The notes: generated from the sequence alone by a model not told the origin. Shown: positions 15,776 to 25,096, numbered from the stretch's first letter. The stretch: DNA of 64,000 nt from Azospirillum humicireducens (GCF_001639105.2 NZ_CP015285.1:798501-862500); one strand, 5' to 3'. Numbers and translations are program-made.

Positions 15776-16378
15776 GTGACTCATCATATCTTCGACGACC
15801 GTCTTCGCATCCGTTCGGGCGATGCCGACGACGCGCCGGACCTCGCCCGGCTGATCGACATTGCCGGCGGCGGGGTCTATGGCTTCCTTCTGGATGGGCT
15901 GATGCCGGGGCTGACGGCGGCGGAGATGCTGATGCCGGGCCTCGCCGGGCGCAGCGGTTCGCTGTCCCACCGGCAGAGCGGCGTCGCTGAACTGGACGGG
16001 CAGGTGGTCGGCGTCGCCCATGGCTATCCCGCCGACTGGATCCGCACGGAGGATCACAGCGGCCTGCCGCCCGACCGGGTTGCCCATATGGCTGCATTCT
16101 CCGAAATGCTGGACTGGGGCAGCTATTTCCTGTCGGCCCTGGCAGTCGATCCGCAGCAGCGGCGTCACGGCATCGCCGGACGGCTGCTCGGCTGGTTCTA
16201 CGAACGGGCGCGGACCGGCGGATTCGACCGGGTCACGCTGCATGTCTGGGCCGACAACGACCCGGCCCGCCGTCTTTATGCCGGCGAGGGGTTCGAGGAG
16301 ATCGGCCGCGCCGACATCCCCTGGCACCCCCGCCTGCCGCACCGGGGCGGCAGCATCCTCATGCGGCGCTATCTCTGA
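15776..16378 (+). CDS. GNAT family N-acetyltransferase
   Basis: 200 aa. The acetyl-CoA binding motif A is visible as LSALAVDPQQRRHGIAGRLL, followed by VTLHVWADNDPARRLYAGEGFEEIGR, the usual motif B. The substrate is unknown. The start is GTG at 15776, eight bases after AAGAAGG; an ATG at 15743 is the alternative. The stop overlaps the end of a convergent decayed hydrolase gene. No operon partner is evident, though it lies 88 bases after ohrR. Confidence 0.85.
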   Translation: MTHHIFDDRLRIRSGDADDAPDLARLIDIAGGGVYGFLLDGLMPGLTAAEMLMPGLAGRSGSLSHRQSGVAELDGQVVGVAHGYPADWIRTEDHSGLPPDRVAHMAAFSEMLDWGSYFLSALAVDPQQRRHGIAGRLLGWFYERARTGGFDRVTLHVWADNDPARRLYAGEGFEEIGRADIPWHPRLPHRGGSILMRRYL

Positions 16379-16783
16379 GCGGCGACGCGCAGCGGCGCTC
16401 CTTCGGTCGACATCTCGTCGATGCGGCGCACCACCGGTTCCGGGTCGGCGTAATGCACCATATGGCCGCAATCCGGCACCCAATGCAGGGTGCTGTCGGA
16501 CAGGACATGGTGCGGGAGGCCGCTCTGCTCCTCCTGCTCGACCACGCGGTCGTGATGGCCGGCGAAGATCGCCACCGGGACTGTTACATCGGCATAGCGG
16601 TGCAGCCGGACGCCGTCGACGGTCACGAAGCGCCCGTCCGGAGGATAGCGCCGCTCCGCCGCGCGGGCCGCCGCCGAGTTGGCGACGGCCAGCCCGCCCA
16701 AGGCCAGTGCGGTGATGGCCAGGGTCTTGAGGCCAGGGTCTTGAGGCCAGTGTCTTGAGGATGATGGTTTGGCGGTCGGCCAT
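16369..16783 (-). pseudogene. Alpha/beta hydrolase, decayed (repeat-expansion frameshift and core deletion)
   Basis: The minus-strand start at 16783 (MADRQTIILKTLA, with GGGAGG upstream) goes out of frame at a 14-nt unit repeated three times (16717-16758). Removing two copies would restore ITALALGGLAVANSAAARAAERRYPPDGRFVTVDGVRLH, a typical hydrolase beginning. The protein then jumps from VDGVRLH directly to RYADVTVPVAIFAGHHDRVV and ends with WVPDCGHMVHYADP, so the central part with the nucleophile serine is missing, while the C-terminal Asp and His regions remain. It is almost certainly non-functional. Confidence 0.7.
16717..16758. repeat. Three tandem copies of a 14-nt unit
   Basis: GGCCAGGGTCTTGA at 16717-16730 and 16731-16744, then GGCCAGTGTCTTGA at 16745-16758. 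The unit length is not a multiple of three, so the added copies shift the reading frame of the hydrolase remnant. Confidence 0.9.
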
Positions 16784-16880
16784 GGCGGTGGTCCTCCCAA
16801 GCGGCTGCTGCGATGCAGCATCGTCGAGAGGACAACCGTGGATGTGGGGAAGGCTTCCCGGCTGTGGGAGCGTCAGCCCC

Positions 16881-17813
16881 TCACTTCCCCGCCTTCAACT
16901 GCTCCCGCGTCAGCCAGAACACCTCGCCGAAGCTGTTGGCGGTCTGCAGCCACAGGAAGTCCAGATTGGGATATTCCGCCTCCAGGATTTCCCGGCCGGT
17001 ACCGAATTCGCACAGCAGGCCGCCGTCGGGGGTCAGGTGCTTGGGGGCTTCCTTCAGGATGCGGCGGACGATGTCCAGCCCGTCGTCGCCGCCGGCCAGC
17101 GCCATCTCCGGCTCGGCCCGGAATTCCGGCGGCAGGGCGTCCATCGCCTCGGCGTCGACATAGGGCGGGTTGGTGATGATGACATCGTATTTCCGCGTCT
17201 TCAGCGGCGCGAACAGGTCGCCGTGATGCAGGGAGATGCGGTCCTCGAACCCGCTGTCGGCGACATTGCGTCGGGCCACCTCCAGCGCGTCCGCCGACAG
17301 ATCGACCGCATCGACCTGGGCCTCGGGAAAGATGCGCGCCGCCAGGATGGCGAGGCAGCCGGATCCGGTGCAGAGATCCAGCACCCGCTCGACCGAGGTC
17401 GGATCCTCGACCAGAGTGAACTCGTCGCCGCCGAACAGGTCGGAGAACAGAAGTTCCCCGATATAGGAGCGCGGGACGATCACCCGCTCGTCCACATAGA
17501 AGGGGATGCCCTGGATATAGGCCTTGTTCAGCAGGTAGGGCGCCGGCTTTCGGGTGTCGATGCGGGCATGGAGGATGCCGGCGACCGCCTCGCGCTCCGC
17601 CGCGGTCAGCCGGGCGTCGAGATAGGGGTCGAGCTGGTCGACCGGCAGGTGCAGCGTCTCCAACACCAGGAACACGGCCTCGTCGAAGGCCGTGGTGGTT
17701 CCGTGGCCGTAATCGAGCTCGGCCTCGTTGAAGCGGCTGACGCCGTAGCGCAGGAAATCGCGGATGGTCGTCAGTTCGGCGGCGGCGGTGGCGGCGGTGT
17801 GCTTGGCAGTCAC
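16881..17813 (-). CDS. prmB: 50S ribosomal protein L3 N5-glutamine methyltransferase
   Basis: 310 aa. SAM-dependent enzyme that methylates a glutamine of ribosomal protein L3. The SAM-binding motif VLDLCTGSGCLAI and the substrate-glutamine motif NPPY (Asn215) are present. The N-terminal helical domain begins AAELTTIRDFLRYGVSRFNEA, which favours PrmB over the release-factor enzyme PrmC. Transcribed on the minus strand from 17813; the arsC-like gene lies 34 bases upstream in the same direction and may be co-transcribed. Confidence 0.9.
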   Translation of the reverse strand: MTAKHTAATAAAELTTIRDFLRYGVSRFNEAELDYGHGTTTAFDEAVFLVLETLHLPVDQLDPYLDARLTAAEREAVAGILHARIDTRKPAPYLLNKAYIQGIPFYVDERVIVPRSYIGELLFSDLFGGDEFTLVEDPTSVERVLDLCTGSGCLAILAARIFPEAQVDAVDLSADALEVARRNVADSGFEDRISLHHGDLFAPLKTRKYDVIITNPPYVDAEAMDALPPEFRAEPEMALAGGDDGLDIVRRILKEAPKHLTPDGGLLCEFGTGREILEAEYPNLDFLWLQTANSFGEVFWLTREQLKAGK

Positions 17814-17847
17814 GGGCGGCAGGCTCCGGTCGGGAACGGGAATGGGA

Positions 17848-18189
17848 TCAGAGGAGGTCCAGCACCGACTCCGGCGGACGGCCGACGCGGGCGCGGTCGC
17901 CCTTCACCACGATGGGGCGTTCTATGGCGGCCGGGTTGGCGCTCAGGGCGGCGATCAGCGCCTCGCCGTCCAGATCCTTGGGCAAGCCGGCCTCCGCCGC
18001 CTCCTTGGCGCGGGTGATGTCGCGCGGACCCTTGCCCAGCTTGGCGAGGATGGCGGACAGCTCCGCCGGGCCGGGCGGGGTCTTCAGATATTCGACCACC
18101 GCCGGCTCGATGCCGCGGGAGCGCAGGAGCTCCAGCGTCTCGCGCGACTTGCTGCAGCGCGGGTTGTGGTAGATCGTCACGTCGCTCAT
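17848..18189 (-). CDS. arsC: ArsC family reductase (arsenate reductase, glutaredoxin type)
   Basis: 113 aa thioredoxin-fold protein. Cys12 in IYHNPRCSKSRETLELL is the catalytic position, and ERPIVVKGDRARVGRPP matches the conserved Arg-containing loop of ArsC. Members reduce arsenate using glutathione and glutaredoxin, but close paralogues (YffB type) have unknown substrates, and no ars genes lie nearby. The start at 18189 gives the family N-terminus; the frame is open further upstream without support. Confidence 0.8.
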   Translation of the reverse strand: MSDVTIYHNPRCSKSRETLELLRSRGIEPAVVEYLKTPPGPAELSAILAKLGKGPRDITRAKEAAEAGLPKDLDGEALIAALSANPAAIERPIVVKGDRARVGRPPESVLDLL

Positions 18190-18398
18190 GGCGGGCTTCC
18201 AAGTTCGAAGGTCGGTCCGACAGATACACCCAACCCGCGTTCCACGCCAATCCGGCATGCGGAAAGCTCTGTGGCGGCGCAACATCCGTCAGGTGACAAG
18301 GGCTGCCATTGGTATTATTTTGCGCGCTCGCTTTTCCGTGGCCCATCGCGCCGTTTCCGGCAGGCGGGCTGCCGATCAGACCCGATGCCCAGATACGG

Positions 18399-19652
18399 AT
18401 GCCGGCCGTGACCAAGCTCTCGCTCTCCAAGGACAAGATCAACATCCTCCTTCTGGAAGGTGTCCACGACAACGCCATCGACGAGCTGGCCCGCGGCGGC
18501 TATGCCACCGTCGAGCGGCTGCCGCGCGCCCTGGACGAGGATGAGCTGCTGGAGCGCATCGGTGCGGTCCATATCCTGGGCATCCGGTCGCGCACCCATT
18601 TGACCGCCAAGGTGTTCGAGGCGGCGCAGAAGCTGATCTCCGTCGGCTGCTTCTGCATCGGCACCAACCAGGTCGACCTGAAGGCGGCGCGCCGCAACGG
18701 CATTCCGGTGTTCAACGCCCCCTATTCCAACACCCGCTCGGTGGCGGAACTGGTGATCGGCGAGATCATCATGCTGATGCGCGGCATCTTCGAGAAGTCG
18801 CAGCTGGTCCATGGCGGCGGCTGGATGAAGTCGGCCAAGGATTCCTATGAGATTCGCGGCAAGACGCTGGGCATCATCGGCTACGGCCATATCGGCACGC
18901 AGGTGTCGATCCTGGCGGAAGCGATGGGCATGCAGGTCCGCTTCTACGACGTCGTGCGCAAGCTGGCGCTCGGCAATGCACGGGCCTGCGATTCGATGGA
19001 GGAACTGCTGTCGGTGTCCGACGTGGTGACCCTGCATGTGCCGGACACCCCGCAGACCCGCAACATGATCGGCGCGGGCGAACTGGCGGCCATGAAGAAG
19101 GGCAGCCACCTGATCAATGCCGCCCGCGGCCAGGTTGTGGACATCGAGGCGCTGGCCGCCGCGTTGAACAGCGGCCAGGTCCTGGGTGCCGCCATCGACG
19201 TGTTCCCGGTCGAGCCCGGCTCCGACAAGGAGGAGTTCCAGAGCGCGCTGCGCGGCATCAAGACCGTCATCCTGACCCCGCACATCGGCGGTTCGACGAT
19301 GGAGGCGCAGGCCAACATCGGCACCGAGGTGGCGCAGAAGCTGCTCGAATATTCGGACAACGGCTCCACGGTGGGCGCGGTCAACTTCCCGCAGGTGGCG
19401 CTGCCGGTCCAGGCCGGCTGCACCCGCTTCCTGCACGTCCACGAGAACCGGCCGGGCATCCTGCGCAAGGTGAACGAGGTGTTCTCCGGCCGCGACCTGA
19501 ACATCGCCGCCCAGTATCTCCAGACCGATCCGGAGCTGGGCTATGTGGTGGTCGATGTCAATGGCGACGTCGAGGAACTGGAGGTCGTCAACGACCTGCG
19601 CGCCATCGAAGGCACCCTGAAGGCGCGCTTCCTGTTCCCGGCGCATCAGTGA
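18399..19652 (+). CDS. serA: D-3-phosphoglycerate dehydrogenase
   Basis: 417 aa, the short E. coli-like SerA. First step of serine synthesis, oxidising 3-phosphoglycerate with NAD. Visible features: the nucleotide-binding motif GIIGYGHIGTQ, catalytic Arg in NAARGQVVD, the Glu loop and His in LTPHIGGST, and a C-terminal ACT domain (HVHENRPGILRKVNEVFSG) that binds serine for feedback inhibition. The ATG at 18399 gives MPAVTKLSLSK; the longer frame from 18309 is not family-like. A strong hairpin follows (19659-19691). Confidence 0.95.
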   Translation: MPAVTKLSLSKDKINILLLEGVHDNAIDELARGGYATVERLPRALDEDELLERIGAVHILGIRSRTHLTAKVFEAAQKLISVGCFCIGTNQVDLKAARRNGIPVFNAPYSNTRSVAELVIGEIIMLMRGIFEKSQLVHGGGWMKSAKDSYEIRGKTLGIIGYGHIGTQVSILAEAMGMQVRFYDVVRKLALGNARACDSMEELLSVSDVVTLHVPDTPQTRNMIGAGELAAMKKGSHLINAARGQVVDIEALAAALNSGQVLGAAIDVFPVEPGSDKEEFQSALRGIKTVILTPHIGGSTMEAQANIGTEVAQKLLEYSDNGSTVGAVNFPQVALPVQAGCTRFLHVHENRPGILRKVNEVFSGRDLNIAAQYLQTDPELGYVVVDVNGDVEELEVVNDLRAIEGTLKARFLFPAHQ

Positions 19653-19658
19653 GAGGTG

Positions 19659-19691
19659 GGGATGCCGGCGAGGGTCTGTCGCCGGCATCCC
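19659..19691 (+). terminator. Hairpin after serA
   Basis: A 13-bp perfect stem, GGGATGCCGGCGA (19659-19671) with TCGCCGGCATCCC (19679-19691), has a 7-base loop and starts 6 bases after the stop codon. Only a weak pyrimidine tract follows. Confidence 0.6.
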
Positions 19692-19745
19692 GATCCTCTC
19701 TCCATGTCTCTTGTCCGCCGACGGTTTCCTGATATCTGTATCGGG

Positions 19746-20480
19746 ATGACCGTTCGCTTCCTGTTCCTCTTCCTTTCGGGTGTCCTGTTCGCTGCACTGC
19801 CGGCTGCTTCGCCGGCTGCGGCGCAGTCCAATGGCTGCAGCGGATTTCCGCCGATCAGGCTCGTATTCGACAGCGTGCTGGCACCGATCCAGCGCGACGA
19901 CGCGCTGTCGATCGCGCAGCTGACCCGATTGCCGGGACGCACGCCGGGACCGGCCGGGAGCGCCGGCGGCCATGTGCTGGGGCTGACCCTGGCCCGCTAT
20001 GGCGAACAGTCGCAAGTCTCCGCCCTGTTCAGGACCATGGGCGACGGCACCTATTGCGCATCGGCCAGCACGGTGACCATCAGCTTCGGCTTCCAGCAGC
20101 GCATCGTCCATGTCGCCCGCGAAATTCCGGTGAATTCCTGCCTGCATGGCGAGGTGCTGGCCCATGAGATGCGCCATGTCGCGGTGGACGAGGCGTTGCT
20201 GCGCGAGATGATGCCGATGATCCGCATCCGGCTGGATCAGGTGCTGGAGGGCATGGCACCGGTACGCTCGCGCAGTCAGGCCCAGGCGATGGCGGCGATC
20301 CGCCGGCCGCTCGAATCGGCGATGCGGCGGATCATGCAGGAGTTCGGGCGCGAGCGCGACCGCCGGCAGGCCCAGGTCGATACGGTGGAGGAGTATGAGC
20401 GGGTCAGCCGGGTCTGCAACGGCGAGGCCCGCAACTATCTGCCGAAGCCCGCCCAGCGGCAGACCGTGCGCCGGGGATGA
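19746..20480 (+). CDS. Secreted protein with an HExxH motif, function unknown
   Basis: 244 aa. An N-terminal signal peptide is evident (MTVRFLFLFLSGVLFAAL, cleavage near PAAAQS), so it is likely periplasmic or exported. The segment CLHGEVLAHEMRHVAVDEALL contains HEMRH, the zincin metalloprotease signature; two flanking Cys residues may form a disulphide. The rest is helical and Arg-rich. I do not recognise the family. The ATG at 19746 is chosen because it directly opens the signal peptide. It lies alone between serA and a convergent HNH gene. Confidence 0.6.
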   Translation: MTVRFLFLFLSGVLFAALPAASPAAAQSNGCSGFPPIRLVFDSVLAPIQRDDALSIAQLTRLPGRTPGPAGSAGGHVLGLTLARYGEQSQVSALFRTMGDGTYCASASTVTISFGFQQRIVHVAREIPVNSCLHGEVLAHEMRHVAVDEALLREMMPMIRIRLDQVLEGMAPVRSRSQAQAMAAIRRPLESAMRRIMQEFGRERDRRQAQVDTVEEYERVSRVCNGEARNYLPKPAQRQTVRRG

Positions 20481-20501
20481 ACTGGGGAGGCCGAACCCCG
20501 A

Positions 20502-20846
20502 TCATCGCTTGCGCCGCCGCCGGTCGGTGGCGTGGCCGTCGGTGAACTCCGGCGGCTTGCGCCGGACCCAGCGGATGAAGGCGGCGATGTCGGGATGTCC
20601 GCGCAGGGCCTCGATCCGGTGATACTCGTCGCGCAGCTGCTGCTCGGTCAGCACCGCGTGGATTTTGGCATGGCAGATGCGGTGCATCGTCACCGTGTCC
20701 CGGCCGCCATAGGTGCGCGGAACGAGATGATGCTCGTTCAGGCTGGCGCCGGGAACCATCGGCCGGCCGCAGAGCGGGCAGGCGGGACCGTCGGGCGGAG
20801 TGACCGGCGCGGGCTTGGCGGCGAAGGGATGATCGGGCAGACACAT
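20502..20846 (-). CDS. HNH endonuclease family protein
   Basis: 114 aa. It contains a zinc CxxC pair (CPLCGRPM) and the HNH core NEHHLVPRTYGGRDTVTMHRICHAKIH, with His-His, Asn-like and His residues in the expected order. Small chromosomal HNH proteins of this type are widespread in alphaproteobacteria with no assigned role; several are domesticated. The ATG at 20846 is preferred; the frame is open to 20900. It converges with the secreted protein gene and lies 115 bases downstream of carA on the same strand. Confidence 0.8.
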   Translation of the reverse strand: MCLPDHPFAAKPAPVTPPDGPACPLCGRPMVPGASLNEHHLVPRTYGGRDTVTMHRICHAKIHAVLTEQQLRDEYHRIEALRGHPDIAAFIRWVRRKPPEFTDGHATDRRRRKR

Positions 20847-20961
20847 GCCGATCCATATGGTTTGCCCCGTCGGTCGGCCAAGGCGGGAGCGGTGCTCCAA
20901 AGAAAAAGGGGAACCGCGCCGGCGACTCCCCCCTTTCTCGCACCCCGTCCGCTGCCCGGCG

Positions 20962-22134
20962 TCAGGCCGCCTTCTTCTCGGCGATCAGCTGGACGAAGCG
21001 GTCGAACAGATAATGGCTGTCCTGCGGGCCGGGCGAGGCTTCCGGGTGGTACTGCACCGAGAAGACCGGCTTGCCCTTCAGGCGGATGCCCTCGTTGGTG
21101 CCGTCGAACAGGCTGACATGGGTGACTTCGGCGTCGGCCGGCAGCGTCTCCGGCATCACGACGAAGCCATGGTTCTGGCTGGTGATCTCGACCCGGCCGG
21201 AGGCCAGATCCTTCACCGGATGGTTGGCGCCGCGATGGCCCTGCTGCATCTTGGTGGTCTTGGCGCCCAGCGCCAGCGACAGCATCTGGTGGCCGAGGCA
21301 GATGCCGAACATCGGCACTCCGGTGTCGAGCAGGCCCTTGATGGTCGGGACGGCATATTCGCCGGTGGCGGCGGGGTCGCCGGGGCCGTTGGACAGGAAG
21401 ACACCATCCGGCTGGTGGCGCATCACATCCTCGACCGAGGCGGTCGACGGCACCACCGTCACCTTGCAGCCGGCCGCGGCGAGGCAGCGCAGGATGTTGC
21501 GCTTGGCACCGTAATCGATGGCGACGACATGGTACTGCGGCTTGTCCTGGGTGGCGTAGCCGCCACCGATGGTCCAGCCGGCCTCGGTCCAGTCATAGGT
21601 CTGGCGGCAGGACACGTCCTTGGCCAGATCCATGCCCTCCAGACCCGGCCAGCCCTTGGCCTTGGCGACCAGCGCCTCGATGTCGAACTTGCCGTCCGGC
21701 GCATGGGCGACGACGCCGTTCGGCGCGCCCAGGTCGCGGATGCGGCGGGTCAGCCGCCGGGTGTCGACGCCGGCCAGACCGACCAGCCCGTAGCTTTTCA
21801 GCCAGTCGTCCAGGTGGCGGGTGGCTCGCCAGTTCGACGGGTCGGTGATGTCGGCGCGCAGGATCAGGCCGCGGGCGGCCGGCGTGATCGTCTCGATGTC
21901 TTCGGCGTTGGCGCCGGTGTTGCCGATGTGCGGGAAAGTGAAGGTGATGATCTGGCCGGCATAGCTGGGATCGGTCAGGATCTCCTGATAGCCGGTCATG
22001 GAGGTGTTGAAGCACACCTCGCCCACCGAATCCCCCGTGGCGCCGATGCCTCGGCCGCGGAACACCGTGCCGTCGGCCAGAACAAGCACGCCGGTGTGAA
22101 CCGCATCGTCGGAGGGGGGAGTGGCGAGAGTCAT
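20962..22134 (-). CDS. carA: Carbamoyl-phosphate synthase small subunit
   Basis: 390 aa, full length. Glutamine amidotransferase subunit that supplies ammonia to CarB for arginine and pyrimidine synthesis. The catalytic triad is visible: Cys in MFGICLGHQML and His/Glu in VQYHPEASPGPQD. The N-terminal CPSase_sm domain has FRGRGIG and NTSMTGYQEILTDPSYAGQ. The start at 22134 (MTLATPP) is preferred. Divergent from the GatB/YqeY gene; no carB is in the window. Confidence 0.96.
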   Translation of the reverse strand: MTLATPPSDDAVHTGVLVLADGTVFRGRGIGATGDSVGEVCFNTSMTGYQEILTDPSYAGQIITFTFPHIGNTGANAEDIETITPAARGLILRADITDPSNWRATRHLDDWLKSYGLVGLAGVDTRRLTRRIRDLGAPNGVVAHAPDGKFDIEALVAKAKGWPGLEGMDLAKDVSCRQTYDWTEAGWTIGGGYATQDKPQYHVVAIDYGAKRNILRCLAAAGCKVTVVPSTASVEDVMRHQPDGVFLSNGPGDPAATGEYAVPTIKGLLDTGVPMFGICLGHQMLSLALGAKTTKMQQGHRGANHPVKDLASGRVEITSQNHGFVVMPETLPADAEVTHVSLFDGTNEGIRLKGKPVFSVQYHPEASPGPQDSHYLFDRFVQLIAEKKAA

Positions 22135-22499
22135 TCCTGTGAACCTTCCCAAAAACCGCGGCCGGCGACGGATCGGGTGATCGGCGGAACGGCGACGGCC
22201 TAGCGTCCCGCCGGGCGCGCACACGGAACCGCTCGCACCCCACCTCCGCCGGTACGGACGGTGACGTGGGATCGAGTGGGCTGATCGGGTGGGCCGGTCA
22301 TCCTATATGACGATTGGCTGCCGGATTTCCAGCAATAGCTTTGCAAGGCGGCCCTGAAGCGTCGGCACGGCGGCCCGTCGTGCCTTTGCCGGCCGGGCTT
22401 TTGTATGGAAATCGACGGGCGCTTTCTGGATAGTCGCCAAATCCGGCCGGATACGGGGCCCGGCCGCATGCCGGGTACGATGAACAAGGAAGACAGGAC
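22135..22499. other. Divergent intergenic region carA / GatB-YqeY gene
   Basis: 365 bases between two outward-facing genes, so it should hold two promoters. On the minus strand TATAGG near 22304-22309 is a possible -10 for carA, but no well-spaced -35 is evident. The plus-strand start at 22500 is preceded by AAGGAAGACAGG, a good ribosome binding site. No coding frame is supported. Confidence 0.4.
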
Positions 22500-22964
22500 A
22501 TGACTCTGCGCACGCAATTCAACGATTCCCTGAAGGATGCGATGCGCGCGAAGGAGATACGCGCGGTCTCGACCATCCGCATGATCCTCGCCGGGCTGAA
22601 GGACCGTGACATCGCGGCCCGCACGCGCGGCGTGACCGATGGGATCGATGAGGCGGAGATCCTGTCGATGCTCCAGGCGTTGGTGAAGCAGCGCAACGAA
22701 TCGGCGGCGCTGTACGAGCAGGGCAACCGTCCCGAGTTGGCCCAGCAGGAGCGCGAGGAGATCGCGGTCATCGAACGCTTCCTGCCCAAGCAGATGAATG
22801 ACGAGGAGGCCGCCGCCGCCATCGACGCCATCCTGGCCGAGCTGGGTGCCGCCAGCATCAAGGACATGGGCAAGGTGATGGCCGAGCTGAAGGCCCGCCA
22901 TGCCGGCCAGATGGACTTCGCCAAGGCCGGCGGTCTGGTGAAGGCGCGGCTGTCCGGCAAGTAA
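22500..22964 (+). CDS. GatB/YqeY domain-containing protein
   Basis: 154 aa, the usual length. All-helical protein with LRTQFNDSLKDAMRAKE at the start and IERFLPKQMNDEEAAAAID in the middle, the typical YqeY pattern shared with the tail of the amidotransferase subunit GatB. It probably contacts tRNA, but no reaction is established. This gene upstream of dnaG and rpoD (with rpsU in other groups) is a conserved macromolecular-synthesis neighbourhood. Confidence 0.9.
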   Translation: MTLRTQFNDSLKDAMRAKEIRAVSTIRMILAGLKDRDIAARTRGVTDGIDEAEILSMLQALVKQRNESAALYEQGNRPELAQQEREEIAVIERFLPKQMNDEEAAAAIDAILAELGAASIKDMGKVMAELKARHAGQMDFAKAGGLVKARLSGK

Positions 22965-23188
22965 CGGTTTGAAAACAAGGGGGGGGTGGAGTCTGGGGAG
23001 GGGCTCGGATCGCTGCGCAGCCGGTTGTCCGGGCGCCTGCCGCATCCTGTTCGTCCTGTCCCTCGGGCGCCATCCCCGCTGTCGCGGGGCCATCCAGCCC
23101 TTGCCGGCAGTGGCGCTGGTCCCCATACCATAGCCTCTGCTATAGGCTTGCGCCTGTTTCCCGTCCGCTCCCCGGTGACCGTTCGACC

Positions 23189-25096
23189 ATGGCTTTCCCG
23201 CCCCAATTCCTGGAAGAACTGCGCACCCGGCTGACCCTCTCGGAAGTGGTCTCCAAGCGGCTGCGGCTGATCCGTGCCGGCCGGGAGTACAAGGCCCCCT
23301 GTCCGTTCCACAACGAGAAATCGCCGTCCTTCTACGTCAACGACCAGAAGGGCTTTTTCCATTGTTTCGGCTGCGGCGCCCATGGCGACATCATCGGCTT
23401 CGTCATGCGTCACGACAATCTCGGCTTCCCCGAGGCGGTCGAGCATCTGGCCGGCGAAGCCGGCTTGCCGGTGCCGCGCCCGACGGAGGAGGACCGGCAG
23501 CGTTACGAGCGGCGCAAGACCCTGCATGACCTCGTCGAACAGGCAACCCGCTGGTTCGAGCAGCAATTGCACAGCTCCGCCGGCCGCGCCGGGCTGGATT
23601 ACTTCATGCGCCGCGGGCTGGACGGAGACAGCATCGCGCGCTTCCGGCTGGGATATGCGCCCGGCGATTCGAACGCGCTGCGCACCCATCTCGGCAAGCA
23701 GGGCTTTTCCGACGAGGACATGGTCAATGCCGGGCTGCTGAAGCGGCCGGACGACGGCCGGGCGCCCTACAGCTTCTTCCGCAACCGGGTGATGTTCCCG
23801 GTCACCGACCGGCGTGGGCAGGTGGTGGCCTTCGGCGGGCGCATCCTGGAAGGCGACGGGCCGAAATACGTCAACACCGCCGACACGCCCCTCTTTCACA
23901 AGGGCACGCTGCTCTACGGCCTGTCGCGGGCGCGGCAGGCGGCGGCGGACGGCAAGCCGGTGATCGTCGCCGAGGGCTACATGGACGTCATCGCCCTGGT
24001 CCGCGCCGGATTCGAAGGGGCGGTGGCGCCACTGGGCACCGCGCTGACCGAAACCCAGGTGCAGGAGCTGTGGAAGCTGATCCCGGCGGCGGAGAAGGTG
24101 CCATTCCTGTGCTTCGACGGCGACAATGCCGGCCGGCGCGCGGCCTGGCGGGCGGTGGAGCGCATCCTGCCGCACCTCGCCCCCGGCCAGTCGGCCCGTG
24201 TCGCCTTCCTGCCGGAGGGCGAGGACCCCGACAGCCTGATCCGCGCGCAAGGGGCCAAGGCGATGGGCGCGGTGCTGGACGCCGCCATCCCGCTGTCCGA
24301 CGCCCTTTGGCGGATGGAGAGCGAGGGAAGGCCGACCGACACGCCGGAGGCCAAGGCCGCGGTGAAGGCGGCGCTGGAGGCCCGTGTCGCCACCATCGCC
24401 GACCGCGATGTCCAGAGCTTCTACCGGACCGAGATGCGCCGCCGCGTCGACGAGGCCTTCGCGCCCGTCCGTCCGGCCTACAACCGCGGTCCCTGGGTGC
24501 CCGGGCAGGGCAGGGGGCGCTTCGGCGAGCCGCCGCGCCGCCATGTGCCGGGAGTTCCTGGTCGCCTGACTTCCAAGCCGGCGGGGGAGGGGCGCGGCCG
24601 CGCGTCCCGGCTCGCCTCGATGCGCGAGAGGATCCTGCTGGCGACGATCATCAATCATCCCGAGCTGTTCGGCGAGTTGGGCGAGCCTCTCGGCCTGTTG
24701 CCGTTCGGTGACCCGGAGCTCGAAAAACTGCGCTGGGCGGTGATCGAATGCCTTTCGGACGATCGTAACCACGACTCGACACTTGACGCCGCAGCGCTTT
24801 GTCGCCACTTGTCATCCGCCGGCCACGAGACGATGGTCGGTGCTTTGCTAGGCGAGTCAACCTATGTCCATGCCGGCTTCGCCCGTCCGGAGGCCTCTAC
24901 GGAGGACGCCAGGAAGGGATGGTGGCCTGCGTGGCGGCATCTGCATCACGAGCGGGTGCTCGACGATCTTAGGGAAGCGAAGGCGGCTTTGACCCGTGAC
25001 AACAGCGAGGCGAACTTCGCGAGGGTCGTGGCTCTTCAGCAGGAGGTCATCAAGTCCGGTTTGGGTATCGCGGACAGTGACTTTGACGATGTCTGA
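23189..25096 (+). CDS. dnaG: DNA primase
   Basis: 635 aa, full length. Synthesises RNA primers for replication. The N-terminal CHC2 zinc ribbon is clear (CPFHNEKSPSFYVNDQKG then FHCFGCGAHGD), followed by the catalytic core and the Toprim motifs VIVAEGYMDVIAL and CFDGDNAGRRAA. The C-terminal helicase-binding part follows a Gly/Pro/Arg-rich linker near residues 430-475. The ATG at 23189 starts MAFPPQFLEELRTRL, as in relatives. rpoD follows 210 bases downstream. Confidence 0.96.
   Translation: MAFPPQFLEELRTRLTLSEVVSKRLRLIRAGREYKAPCPFHNEKSPSFYVNDQKGFFHCFGCGAHGDIIGFVMRHDNLGFPEAVEHLAGEAGLPVPRPTEEDRQRYERRKTLHDLVEQATRWFEQQLHSSAGRAGLDYFMRRGLDGDSIARFRLGYAPGDSNALRTHLGKQGFSDEDMVNAGLLKRPDDGRAPYSFFRNRVMFPVTDRRGQVVAFGGRILEGDGPKYVNTADTPLFHKGTLLYGLSRARQAAADGKPVIVAEGYMDVIALVRAGFEGAVAPLGTALTETQVQELWKLIPAAEKVPFLCFDGDNAGRRAAWRAVERILPHLAPGQSARVAFLPEGEDPDSLIRAQGAKAMGAVLDAAIPLSDALWRMESEGRPTDTPEAKAAVKAALEARVATIADRDVQSFYRTEMRRRVDEAFAPVRPAYNRGPWVPGQGRGRFGEPPRRHVPGVPGRLTSKPAGEGRGRASRLASMRERILLATIINHPELFGELGEPLGLLPFGDPELEKLRWAVIECLSDDRNHDSTLDAAALCRHLSSAGHETMVGALLGESTYVHAGFARPEASTEDARKGWWPAWRHLHHERVLDDLREAKAALTRDNSEANFARVVALQQEVIKSGLGIADSDFDDV

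Noticed and set aside
15662..16783. 373-codon minus frame across the GNAT gene
   Set aside because: It is a shadow of the GNAT gene joined to the hydrolase remnant by the repeat-induced frameshift; only its first 13 residues belong to the remnant.
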